A stretch of 64,000 nucleotides of DNA from Chamaecyparis obtusa (GCA_027943335.1 BSBK01004080.1:62001-126000), one strand, 5' to 3'; shown: positions 1-10,016, counted from the stretch's first letter. Made by a program: numbers and translations. The notes: a model not told the origin generated them from the sequence alone.

Positions 1-197
1 GTTTAAACAAATGGGATGATGAGATGCATTATATACACATGTGACTAGGAAGGAAATGACTTAAGGGAACCAAAAGCGCTTGTTACCAAGTTTTCACCTT
101 TGGATATTCTCTCTTTTTTTTTTGCTACCAAGGCGCCTATTTGCTAGGTTTTCACTAAGGCACTTTTTCTCTTTTTTTATTTTTTTTCATTTTTTTC

Positions 198-228
<31 letters not shown>

Positions 229-362
229 TCAACTTGGCGCCTATTTGCTAGGTTTTCACCAAGAGATAGTTTTTCAAATGTTTTTGGTTTTTTCCATTTT
301 CAATTATGTACAATAATTATGATGCTCTCTCATCTGATACTCTTTATACTCTTTCATCTGTT
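1..362 (-). other. E1 3' untranslated region, T-rich, with a 24-bp direct repeat
   Basis: Stretch after the E1 stop codon in the transcribed direction. It has long T runs on the plus strand (A runs in the transcript; longest near 204-228) and a 24-bp segment beginning ggcgcctatttgctagg at both 132-155 and 236-259, 104 bp apart. No LTR end or polypurine tract is seen here, so the 3' LTR must start beyond position 1. The apparent plus-strand ORF at 80-316 is a low-complexity artefact. Confidence 0.6.
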
Positions 363-3300
363 TTAGGTGTAGAATCTCTTCAAATGAATGCTATTTATGG
401 GTTCTTGTAATTCTTCACCATTACAATCTGATAATTTATATGTTCCAGTTCCAAAGGATGATGCTATAACAAATGGGCCTATCCAATTAGCTTCCCACTT
501 TCCTTTCTTTTCCCTTTCAACTTGATTTTTGGGATTTTCTCTTAGTACCAAGTCTCCTACTTGAAAAGTTCTTGGTTTGATGTGTTTGTTGTAATTGTGG
601 GCAATCCTGTTTTGATAACCTTTTAAATGCTCATAAGCTTGAGTCTGATGTTCCTCTAACAATTCCAATTGTTGTAGTCTAGCAATCCTATAATCCTCAT
701 CAGTGATCAATCCTCTTAATGAAACCCGTAGAGATGGAATTTCAACTTCTAATGGTAGAACTGCTTCAGTTCCATAGACTAAAGAGAATGGGGTGGCTCC
801 TGTAGGTGTTCTGATACTAGTTCTGTAAGCCCATAGTGCGGGATTTATTTGCACGTGCCAGTCTCTTCCTGATTTGTTAACTGATCTTTTTAATATTTTG
901 AGGATATTTTTGTTTGTTGCCTCAGCTTGTCCATTGCCTTGTGGATAATAAATGGATGATGAATGATGTGTAATGTGAAATGTCCTGCAAAGTTCATCAA
1001 TATCCTGATTTTTGAATTGTTTCCCATTATCCGTGATAATGGCATGTGGAATACCATAGCGGCAAATTATGTGGTTCAAAATGAACATTGAAATTTGTTT
1101 GCCGGTTGCTGTTATTAATGGAACTGCTTCCACCCATTTGGTGAAGTATTCTGTTGCTGTGATGATATACTTGTGTCCGTTTGAAGACGGAGGATATATG
1201 ATCCCAATCAAGTCAAAACCCCATTGATAAAAAGGCCATGGTGTAATGAATGGGTGTAATTCTTGAGCCGGTGCATGTATCATATTACCATGATATTGAC
1301 ATTTGCTGCATGTCTTCACAAATTGACAAGCATCCTTTTCTAATGTTGTCCAAAAGTACCCTAGACGAAGGATTTTCTTAGCTAGATTAAAACCGCTTGA
1401 GTGTGACCCGCAAATGCCTTCGTGGACCTCGCGTAAAGCTAACTTAGACTCTTCTTCCTCTAGACATCTAAGTAACGTCCCATCAAGACCCTTACGATAC
1501 AATGTGTCTGAAAGGATTAGGTAACGGGCGGCTTGGCGTATGAAGTTACGTTTTTGGGCATGAGTTTGGTCTATGGGGAGTACTTGGTCTTTAAGGTAAG
1601 TATAGATGGGTCCATACCAAGGAGAGTCATGTCCATGTAAAAGAGCAACAATTTGGGTGTCAGGAAGGTTAAATGCCGGTTTTACCAACTCTTCCACCAA
1701 GAACTCATACTTCTCATGTTGATCTGGTTTTTGTAACAATGAAGCCAAGGTAGCCATGGCATCTGCTGCTCTATTCTTTTCTCTTGGAATCTGTTCAAAT
1801 GTGATCAAAGCAAAGTACTTCTTCCATCCATCAATCAAGGCTTTATATTTCATCAATGTTATGTCCTTGGTATTGTATTCATTATTAACCTGATTGATTA
1901 TGAGTTGGGAATCTCCATACACTTGTAATTCTGCAATACTCCATTCTAAAGCCATTTTGATGCCAATGACTAATGCCTCATATTCTGCTATATTATTGGT
2001 GCATGGAAATAAGAGTTTATAAGACTTTGGAATGGTGTATCCTTGAGGAGTAACCAATAATATACCTGCTCTAGAACCTCCTTGTGTGTAAGATCCATCA
2101 AAATATAACTTCCATGTCTTTGCTTCTATGTTAACAATTTCTGCATCTGGAAATTCAATTTGCATGGTTTGTGTAGACTCCATTGGGTTATCTGCTAAGT
2201 GATCTGCTATCACTTGTCCTTTAATTGCTCTTCTATCAACATATTCAATGTCAAATTCACTTAGGATCATGACCCATTTTGCTATTCTACCTGTTAAGGC
2301 AGTTTTACTTAGTAAGTATTTGAGAGGATCAATCTTGGCAATTAATTTGATCTTATGCATCAACATATAATGTCTTAGTTTTTGAGATGCAAAAACCACT
2401 GCTAGACATGCTCTTTCCATGAATGAATAATTGAGTTCATATTTTATCAAGGTTCTACTAAGATAGTAGATTGCCCTTTCTTTTCCTTGCTTATCTTCTT
2501 GTGCCAACAATATGCCTAGAGACCTTTCTGTGGCTGATATGTATAACAACAGTTCTTTACCTTTGATAGGTGACATAAGAATAGGTGGGTTTATCAAATA
2601 AGTCTTCAAAGTAGCAAAGGCCTTATCACATTCCTCATCCCACATAAATGTAGTGTCCTTGTGTAACAATCTTGTGAAGGAGTGACACTTTTCTGCTAAT
2701 TGAGAAATAAATCTCCTTATTGATTGAATCTTTCCTTGGAGTGACCTCATTTGGCTAATATTTCTCGGAATCTCCATTTCTAGAATTGCTTGTACTTTTT
2801 CAGGATCAACTTCAATACCTTTTGCTGACACTATATAACCCAATAACTTGCCGGATTGGACACCAAAGGCACACTTCTTTGGGTTTAGTCTAACTTTGAA
2901 TTGTTCTAACCGAATGAATATTTTTCTTAGGATTTGTAAATGCTCTTCTCTATTGTGGGATTTTGCTAGAATGTCATCCACATAATCTTCTAAAAAAGTA
3001 TGCATCATGTCATGGAAAATAGTTGTCATGGCCCTTTGATATGTAGCTCCAGCATTTTTTAAACCGAAGGGCATAACATTCCAACAAAAGGTACCCCAAG
3101 GGCAAGTAAATGCTGTCTTTTCTTGGTCTTCGGGAGCAATCTTGATTTGGTTGTAGCCACTAAATCCATCCATTAATGAGTACATTGCGTGACCTGCTGT
3201 CAAATCCACTATGGTATCAATGCTTGGCAATGGAAAGTCATCTTTGGGACATGCAAGGTTTAAATCTCTGAAATCCGTACACACACGGATAGATTTATCA

Positions 3301-6300
3301 TGTTTAGTAACTGGCACAATGTTAGAGATCCAATCAGCATATGCTATTGTTCTTATGAACCCCACCTTTAACAATTTTTCCAATTCTGCCTTGACTAGAA
3401 GAGCCACATGTGGGTGCATTTTCCTTAGTTTTTGCTTTACAGGTTTAACTCCGGGTCTAACATTCAGATGATGCATTATGAAATCAGGATCCAACCCAGG
3501 CATATCGGCATATGACCATGCAAAATTTACTTGTTGTTCTTGGAAGAATTTGATAAAGTCCTTTCTTTCCATAGATGTAAGTGATGCAGCCAAGTGTACA
3601 ACCTTTGGCTCTAGTTCCGTGCCAATGTTAACTTTTTCTGTTGGCTCTATAAGAATAGATGACCGTTCTTCTTCATGTTCAGGCAAAGTATCCAATCTCT
3701 CTTCTAATGGTGCCACAGTTGGGTTTTCACCAAAAGAAACGTCTTTTATTTTCATTGTTTTTGGTTCTAAGGGTGCCACAGTTGGGTTTTCACCAATAGA
3801 ACTTTTCATTTTTTTATTTTTTTTTGTTTTTTCTTTTTTTTGACTAAGAGATTGGACCCTTGCTATTGTCATCATGTCCGTATTGAGTTCGTTGGTGAAA
3901 GAGGGTTCAACCGCATTGAGGTATTGGTTTGTGGCTTGGTCATTTGGGAAGTAAAGTAAGTCATGTGGTTCAGTTTGATCCCAATCAATGAGGTCTGGAT
4001 GTATCAAAATTAAGGAATTATTGGGTAAGGTATCATCAATAGGATTTATGGACATGACTTCGTTTGAGGGTTCATACATTGTATCGTTTAGGTCTATGAT
4101 GTGTGCTTCCTCAAGATGATCCATGGAAGCAGGGTCAAAGTCCCCTTCGCTTGAATCCTTGTCGACCTCTACGGGAAACAATGTGGGAAAAGCCACAAGC
4201 GGGTTAAAACTAACGTTTGAATTTCCCTCCTCTGAAGGTGTCCAAAATGTTTCTATCCATGCTCCACTACTAGATGCTTGTTCTATATTAGGCCTTTGAA
4301 TAGAAGATTCTTCATTAATTGGAGCATCTTGTTTTGGGATTTTTGCATAAGTATGTATAACAATGACTTCTTTATCTTGACATGACTCATTTGATAAAGT
4401 ATCCCATTCATAATCCCTAGAATCATCACTATCTCCTTCGGATTCTAATGCATTTATTTGAGGATGAAAATCATGCATTGGACTTGAACCTTCTCCCTTA
4501 TGTTGAAAACCTACTCCGGCTTTTTCATGACTTGCCCTCCAAACAGGTTCAATAGGTTCTAATAATCCTCTATTTCTTTGGCCTAGGGGTCCTCTTCCTT
4601 TGTATCCCATCTTTTGCATAATATCAAATCCTTTCCCATATTGTTCTGTTTGTATATTAACATGCTGAATTCTTTCCATGGGAGTGTCTAGGGTACCATC
4701 CTCATCATGATAAAGCCATTGAAGGACATCATCCTCTTCCTTATCCCATGTTGCTTTGTTATCTTCCCTCACAAAATAAGAATTATACTTATGTGGAAGA
4801 TGTTCTTTTGAGGGTTTTCCATGTGATTTAGGAGACATGGGCATGTCAAATAGAGAAACTGAATATTCTCCTACCCCTTTTGAACTAATCTTGCATTGTT
4901 TGTCAAATTTGTTCATCATCTCACTCATGTATTGGTAATGATCTGCTTTAGCTTGTTCTTTTTCCTCTTTAGTAGGTTTGTAAATCATTGTTTCCAATTT
5001 AGGTGTCACATATGGACTTTCCATCACATTTGGACCCTCGTAGCTCACTTTTTCCTTGCCCTTAGTTGATGTAGTTGAGCTAGCTTGAAGAGGATTTTGT
5101 GCATCTTCATTGGTGATTCTTGGAACAACTCCTTCACGATTATGTGGAATGTATAATTCATGCAAGGGTTTGAGTGCATTACAATATTGAAATGGATTTG
5201 AGTCTCCTCCAATTGTGATTTCTTCACCCATGTATGGGAACTTGATGCATTGGTGGTATGTGGAGGGGACAGCTTGCATCTCATGAATCCAAGGTCTTCC
5301 CAATAAAATGTTATAGGTTAATTTCATGTCCAACACTTGACATTTGGTTTCCTTCTTAACTGGTCCCACTTGGATGGGCAACACAATCATGCCTTTAGAA
5401 GCTCTTTCAGCCTCATCATAAGCTTTTATGGTGATTTTCTTTGTAGGGTCAATGCAAGACTCGGAGAAACCTAAGGATTTTACAAGACTCAATGTGCATA
5501 TGTTAAGGCCAGCCCCTCCATCAATAAGGGCTCTTTTGACTCTATGCCTTTCGATCAAAACCTCTATATGTAGTGGCAAATTTTGAGGATGAGTTATAGA
5601 CATGTCATCTTGATCTGAAAATGAAAGACAATGAGGAGCCACAAGATGTCCTACCATATTTTGAAACTTTTCTTCCCCTAAGGTAGTAGAAACATGTGTT
5701 TCTTCCAAAGCTTTTTCCAAAATCCCTTTATGATTTGGTGACAACTTCAATAACTCTAAGATTGAGATTTGTGCTGGAGTACGTTGCAATTGGTCTACCA
5801 AACTATAAGGTCTTGCTGTTGTAGGAGATTGTTTGACCACAATGTTGGATGATGGGATATTGGTGTTTTGAGGGACTATACCTTGTAAAGTCATTCTAGA
5901 ATTCTGCCCTCTTGTAATGACATTTGTTGCTTCCTTTTGAGGCTGTTCATTAATGATGATGGCATTAACAATATGATCATATGATGGCGCAAAGTTGAGA
6001 TTATTGGCACTTTGTTTCTTGCCATTTGATGACTCACCTTTATCATGTTTGTAAAAAGGTTGTTTGAAGGCCGTATGATCTTCATTATTTTGGGGTCCAT
6101 CAACAGTGATTATGTTGTTATCTATCAAGTCTTGCACCACATTCTTTAATTGTAAACATTCATTTGTAGGGTGCCCCCGAATCCTATGATATTCACAATG
6201 ATGCTTAGCATCCCTCCAACCCGGCTTGTGGTCTGGTTCATAAGGTTTAATGGCGGGTAATGTGATAACATTGTTAGCTATGAGAGTCTTTAATGCAGTT

Positions 6301-7856
6301 TCAAGTGATTCTCCCAAGGGTGTAAAGTGTCTTGCAGGAGTGGGTTTCAAATACTTATCATACTTGCTGTTTTGATCCTTGTTTCCTTGATTATTCTTAT
6401 TGGCATTGTTGTTGTTGTTGGGAGGTGCATTATATGCTTGATTAGCATTATTCACTTGATTTGGTGTCTTTGTAAGGGCAAATGGAATCACCTTCAAGTT
6501 GCTGGATTCCACTACACCATCATTAATAATACCTTTGTTGTTATTCCTTGCAGCATAACGGCTATTGTTGTTGTACCAACTTTTATTTGGATTGTTGTTA
6601 TTGTTGATATTGTTGTTGTTGGAGTTAGAGTTATTCTTATTTTCCTTGTGCAATTTCAACTCTCCACTCTTAATCAACACTTCTTCCGTTGTAATTTCGT
6701 TATCAATTAGATCTTGAAAGGTTTTGGGACATTGCATCCTTAGTCTATAATTCAGCTCGCTTCTCAAACCGTTAATAAAGATATCCATTTTTTCTTTTTC
6801 CGGTACACTTCTTGGATATCTAGCAAATGCAGTCCTCCATCTTTGCAAGAATGTGAGAAAGGCTTCTCCATCTTGTTGCTTCGTGTTACATAACGTTATC
6901 ATGGTGACCTCATGTTTGATGTTATAAGAGTAATGAGTCACGAATTTAGATGCTAACTCTTCAAAGGATTTTATGCCGGATGGTAGTTTTGAAAACCAAT
7001 CCATGGCTGTTCCTCCCAAGCTTCTTAGGAATAATCTCATTAAATAGGTTGATTCATGCATGAATTCAAGACTTAATGCACAAAATCCCCGAAGATGGTC
7101 ATGTGGGTCGGATGTTCCTTCATATCTCTCATATTTAGGAAATGTTACATTAATGGGAAAAGGCACCATGACCAAACTCTTATCGAATGGAAAAGGACAT
7201 AATGTTTCAATAGAGAAAGGCTTAGGAGCCCCATTTTGTTTCAAATTGTCAATTTCCATTTGTAATGCCTTGAATTGTTTCCTCATTGCTTCCATAGGGT
7301 CTTCTATTTCCTTGGGCTTTAATTGTTCTATGTCAAAATCTTTAGGTAGCTTTACCCCCGTTTGTATTAAGTCCATGAAGTGTTTTTCTTTATCCATAAG
7401 CATGGTCTTTTTCATTAGTTCTATGAAATAAGGACATTGTCTTGCCTCTAATGCTCTTTCAATCGTGGCTTCTTCTGCAGTTGGGGGTAAGTTTGTATTA
7501 TGAGGAGGCAATAAGTTGTTGCCTTGTGAATTTGCCTCTTGAGAATTAGGGTCTCTTCCTCCATTATTAGAATTTCCTTGATTGTTGTTAAGATCCATAC
7601 CTCCATTCATGTTGTTCCCTTGGTTGTTATTGGGATCTATGCCCCCATTCATGTTGTTCCCTTGGTTAGTGGGATCGATATTTCCTAGGGTACCACTAAA
7701 CATGTTGTTAATGTCCTTTGCCTTAGTGGGATTTTCAGTCACTTGTGAAGTAATGAAAGTGTTCTTTGGAAATGGGAGCTCTTCTCCGTTGTAGGTCCCG
7801 TCTGTTTGTAATGCTTTCCTTATAGAAAATGACCTTGTAATAATAGGCATGAACAA
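363..7856 (-). CDS. E1 gag-pol polyprotein (Tat-type Ty3/gypsy)
   Basis: Uninterrupted 2497-residue polyprotein supplying all the enzymes for the element's replication. Order: Asn/Gly-rich N-terminal repeats (about 60-110); gag capsid-like domain (about 230-400); Asn-rich stretch (about 400-510); zinc knuckle C554-x2-H-x4-H-x4-C567; aspartic protease with active-site D779-GGAG; G-patch-like motif (about 1072-1115); long acidic linker; reverse transcriptase (about 1475-1660, YVDD at 1625-1628); RNase H (about 1735-1850); archaeal-type RNase H (D1920, E1960, D1982, D2032); integrase with an HHCC finger (about 2139-2190) and D2215, D2276, E2312 (D-D-35-E). It ends in HLKRFYT. All catalytic residues I looked for are present and gag and pol share one frame, so the protein could be functional. 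The start codon is the first Met of the frame; E2 gag also begins with Met-Pro followed by a Thr-Arg-Ser. Confidence 0.95.
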   Translation of the reverse strand: MFMPIITRSFSIRKALQTDGTYNGEELPFPKNTFITSQVTENPTKAKDINNMFSGTLGNIDPTNQGNNMNGGIDPNNNQGNNMNGGMDLNNNQGNSNNGGRDPNSQEANSQGNNLLPPHNTNLPPTAEEATIERALEARQCPYFIELMKKTMLMDKEKHFMDLIQTGVKLPKDFDIEQLKPKEIEDPMEAMRKQFKALQMEIDNLKQNGAPKPFSIETLCPFPFDKSLVMVPFPINVTFPKYERYEGTSDPHDHLRGFCALSLEFMHESTYLMRLFLRSLGGTAMDWFSKLPSGIKSFEELASKFVTHYSYNIKHEVTMITLCNTKQQDGEAFLTFLQRWRTAFARYPRSVPEKEKMDIFINGLRSELNYRLRMQCPKTFQDLIDNEITTEEVLIKSGELKLHKENKNNSNSNNNNINNNNNPNKSWYNNNSRYAARNNNKGIINDGVVESSNLKVIPFALTKTPNQVNNANQAYNAPPNNNNNANKNNQGNKDQNSKYDKYLKPTPARHFTPLGESLETALKTLIANNVITLPAIKPYEPDHKPGWRDAKHHCEYHRIRGHPTNECLQLKNVVQDLIDNNIITVDGPQNNEDHTAFKQPFYKHDKGESSNGKKQSANNLNFAPSYDHIVNAIIINEQPQKEATNVITRGQNSRMTLQGIVPQNTNIPSSNIVVKQSPTTARPYSLVDQLQRTPAQISILELLKLSPNHKGILEKALEETHVSTTLGEEKFQNMVGHLVAPHCLSFSDQDDMSITHPQNLPLHIEVLIERHRVKRALIDGGAGLNICTLSLVKSLGFSESCIDPTKKITIKAYDEAERASKGMIVLPIQVGPVKKETKCQVLDMKLTYNILLGRPWIHEMQAVPSTYHQCIKFPYMGEEITIGGDSNPFQYCNALKPLHELYIPHNREGVVPRITNEDAQNPLQASSTTSTKGKEKVSYEGPNVMESPYVTPKLETMIYKPTKEEKEQAKADHYQYMSEMMNKFDKQCKISSKGVGEYSVSLFDMPMSPKSHGKPSKEHLPHKYNSYFVREDNKATWDKEEDDVLQWLYHDEDGTLDTPMERIQHVNIQTEQYGKGFDIMQKMGYKGRGPLGQRNRGLLEPIEPVWRASHEKAGVGFQHKGEGSSPMHDFHPQINALESEGDSDDSRDYEWDTLSNESCQDKEVIVIHTYAKIPKQDAPINEESSIQRPNIEQASSSGAWIETFWTPSEEGNSNVSFNPLVAFPTLFPVEVDKDSSEGDFDPASMDHLEEAHIIDLNDTMYEPSNEVMSINPIDDTLPNNSLILIHPDLIDWDQTEPHDLLYFPNDQATNQYLNAVEPSFTNELNTDMMTIARVQSLSQKKEKTKKNKKMKSSIGENPTVAPLEPKTMKIKDVSFGENPTVAPLEERLDTLPEHEEERSSILIEPTEKVNIGTELEPKVVHLAASLTSMERKDFIKFFQEQQVNFAWSYADMPGLDPDFIMHHLNVRPGVKPVKQKLRKMHPHVALLVKAELEKLLKVGFIRTIAYADWISNIVPVTKHDKSIRVCTDFRDLNLACPKDDFPLPSIDTIVDLTAGHAMYSLMDGFSGYNQIKIAPEDQEKTAFTCPWGTFCWNVMPFGLKNAGATYQRAMTTIFHDMMHTFLEDYVDDILAKSHNREEHLQILRKIFIRLEQFKVRLNPKKCAFGVQSGKLLGYIVSAKGIEVDPEKVQAILEMEIPRNISQMRSLQGKIQSIRRFISQLAEKCHSFTRLLHKDTTFMWDEECDKAFATLKTYLINPPILMSPIKGKELLLYISATERSLGILLAQEDKQGKERAIYYLSRTLIKYELNYSFMERACLAVVFASQKLRHYMLMHKIKLIAKIDPLKYLLSKTALTGRIAKWVMILSEFDIEYVDRRAIKGQVIADHLADNPMESTQTMQIEFPDAEIVNIEAKTWKLYFDGSYTQGGSRAGILLVTPQGYTIPKSYKLLFPCTNNIAEYEALVIGIKMALEWSIAELQVYGDSQLIINQVNNEYNTKDITLMKYKALIDGWKKYFALITFEQIPREKNRAADAMATLASLLQKPDQHEKYEFLVEELVKPAFNLPDTQIVALLHGHDSPWYGPIYTYLKDQVLPIDQTHAQKRNFIRQAARYLILSDTLYRKGLDGTLLRCLEEEESKLALREVHEGICGSHSSGFNLAKKILRLGYFWTTLEKDACQFVKTCSKCQYHGNMIHAPAQELHPFITPWPFYQWGFDLIGIIYPPSSNGHKYIITATEYFTKWVEAVPLITATGKQISMFILNHIICRYGIPHAIITDNGKQFKNQDIDELCRTFHITHHSSSIYYPQGNGQAEATNKNILKILKRSVNKSGRDWHVQINPALWAYRTSIRTPTGATPFSLVYGTEAVLPLEVEIPSLRVSLRGLITDEDYRIARLQQLELLEEHQTQAYEHLKGYQNRIAHNYNKHIKPRTFQVGDLVLRENPKNQVEREKKGKWEANWIGPFVIASSFGTGTYKLSDCNGEELQEPINSIHLKRFYT

Positions 7857-8509
7857 ACTTTTAAGGGTATGTTGACTTTCTTCTCTTGATAAGCTATTTT
7901 TGGAATAAGGTAAAAGTTTTTGATCAATTTTAAATGGTTTAAAATTTTAATGGTGTTTTGATCAATAACTTTGGAATATCTTGTTTGAAAATAAAAACAA
8001 TCTCAACACACACATCAATTGGGTACCATATCCCTAGAATGCTCTAATGTGTATATTTTTGAACGTTTTCACAGGTTTAACACAAGAATAGCTTCCACAC
8101 AATCTACCTAGCACATAATTGGTTCGTAAACATGGCTCTAATAGGTAGTTTTGCTATTTTACCGTTATGTAGTAAGTTTTCCGTTCAAAAGAGATCTTAG
8201 CTTTTCATCCCCCAACTATGTTAAGGGGCTTCCCACACGCACAAAAGCACGATTTTGCGCAATCCGTTAGGACTACTAGAGGAAGTTCGAAAGAGCTAAA
8301 ATCCTTTTGTCGTGTACCCCATTAAGGATACCCGCGTTTCATTTTATAGTGGGTCGGATTCTCGCGGCAAAAGCAAGTGTATCCCACTTTGGGCTGTCCC
8401 TCTCACCGGCCCTTCTAAGGCAATCTCGGGAGGCGAGCCCACTAAGTTTTAAACATATTCATTGAAAAGCATGAAAAATGGATTTGGTAGAGCAAGTTTG
8501 GGAATTTGA

Positions 8510-8526
8510 TTCACTCAAAGAGTGAA
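8510..8526 (-). other. Leader hairpin shared with E2
   Basis: Perfect 7-bp inverted repeat around a 3-nt loop: ttcactc, aaa, gagtgaa. It is followed by gagcata. The same hairpin and tail occur twice in the E2 leader with a compensatory base change. A packaging or dimerisation role would be an inference by analogy with retroviral leaders. Confidence 0.5.
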
Positions 8527-9239
8527 GAGCATATCCCTATTGCTTTTCCCTTATCCCAAACACTCACAATCAAATTGGTTCTTTTTCAACCCCGTGACAA
8601 AGGGGTTCTTAGAATTGAAGTGTTTATTTTTTTTCCTTTTTTATGATTAAATTATGTTTTTGAACTTTGAAAATGCCACAATTTAAGGGAAGTGCAAGCT
8701 TGATGAGAAAAAATACCTCAAACGATGCTAGCAAAGGCTAGGCGCATTTTTAAGTAGTAGATTTTTGTTTTCTCTCCAAATCCTTCTCTTACCTTGGCAA
8801 AATGTTCCCTCCACCAACAAGTTAGTCAGCACAATACAAACAAAGTGAGGGAAAACCAAAATCAAAGCTAAAAATGATGTAATTGATTATGCTTTTGATT
8901 TTTTTTTTTTTTTTTTTTTACCAAGATACTTGCAAAATTCTTACAAATTTAAGGACTAAATTCCCAATTCAATGAAACATATTTTCGTTTGTAAGCATCT
9001 ACAACAATAATATATTTGGCATGCAATTCTACTTCTTTCTCTAAATTATTATTGAGAACAAAGGTAGAATGTACCCGGTTTTCTTTCCTTATCCTCTTAG
9101 AGATCAATTTCTCCTCTAAGTTGTATCTTCTCTCTGGTTTTTGCACTTTCTTATGACAGACCATGCTCCTGATACAAAAAAAATGACAGTAAAGTTAGCA
9201 TACAGTCCTTATTTTGACAAAATAGTGAAAATATTGCCA

Positions 9240-9935
9240 GGCGACATTGTCCAGACTACAGGCGAGATTAAATTTAATAAAGGCGTGACTACTTTAACCG
9301 CGAGCGTCACCAAAAGGGGCTCAAGCGAGATTAAAATAGACAAGCGCGATATCAAATTCAACAAACGCGTGAAATATTTCTTACAGGTGACAACAGCAAT
9401 TACACTAACAGAAAATAGATGCTATACCAGGCGACATTTCTTTTACCAAAGGCGATATCTAATTTAACAAAGACGTAATCAATTTAACCGCGAGCGTCAC
9501 CAAAAGGGGCTCAAGCGAGATTAAAATGATTACGTGCGATATCAAATTAAATGAACGCGCAAATTATTTAACCAAAAGCGACAAAGTAATTCAGCCAAGC
9601 GACATCTTATTAAATGAAAGCGAAATTTAAAATAATAAGAGCGACAAATAAAAAGCAAAGTGCGGCAAACTCCCTTTACACCAGGCGTGAACTAATTCGT
9701 CGACCGCGGCTTTTAATTCATTGTAAGCGACATTGCAATAGCCAAAGGCATCATATCTTGTGCAGAAGGCGATAATCTGATGTCCGCAGGCGTGATTTCT
9801 TTATCCAGAAGCGTGACTCTGCTTGTAAGAAGCGTGAGCGTTCAGACTTCAGGCGACATCTAAATTTCCGCGAGCGACATCTCTTTACTGTAGGCGTGAT
9901 TTCTTTACTGATAGGCGTGATTTCTTTCCTGTAAC
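9240..9935. repeat. 21-bp-period array in the E1 leader
   Basis: A GCG-centred motif (typically ggcgacat or agcgtgat) recurs at 9241, 9262, 9283, 9304, 9325, 9346, 9367, 9431, 9452, 9494, 9515, 9536, 9557, 9578, 9599, 9620, 9641, 9662, 9685, 9706, 9727, 9769, 9790, 9811, 9832, 9853, 9874, 9894 and 9915. Degenerate copies (GTG, ACG, GCA) sit at 9387, 9473 and 9748. Spacing is 21 bp with rare 1-2 bp slips. Between motifs the sequence is AT-rich and diverged. A higher-order duplication of 190 bp (nine units) is also visible: a 45-bp segment is identical at 9293-9337 and 9483-9527. Confidence 0.9.
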
Positions 9936-10016
9936 CTGCAAACAGTGAGCAAAATCATGCAATTCTAGCCTAAATTTGCAAATAACGTGGAAATTTTGAT
10001 AAATTTGAGGCCTAGA

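Larger units (their letters stand above)
7857..10016 (-). other. E1 leader (untranslated region between primer site and gag)
   Basis: About 2.2 kb between gag-pol and the primer site. It holds the 21-bp array (9240-9935), a leader hairpin (8510-8526), a T run near 8900-8920 and no gag-like reading frame. A 71-codon minus-strand ORF at 8949-9164, rich in Lys, Arg and Glu, is the only short sense ORF of note. Ogre elements are known to carry an extra upstream ORF, but nothing in this one shows relationship, so it is mentioned only as a possibility. The leader of E2 shares short motifs with this region. Confidence 0.6.

Noticed and set aside
80..316. Plus-strand ORF of Phe/Leu-rich protein
   Set aside because: Translation of T runs in the E1 3' region; antisense and low complexity.
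3211..3843. Plus-strand ORFs inside the E1 pol region, and likewise 6327-6710, 7060-7431 and 7582-7794
   Set aside because: Antisense shadows of the long gag-pol frame, with no recognisable domain.
9141..9467. Plus-strand ORF with heptad repeats over the 21-bp array
   Set aside because: A 21-bp period gives heptads in any frame; stops and a 1-bp slip break it, and it is antisense to the element. Kept only as a note in the array finding.
9240..9935. CRISPR-like array
   Set aside because: No repeat and spacer organisation; the 21-bp period with short motifs lies in a plant retrotransposon leader.
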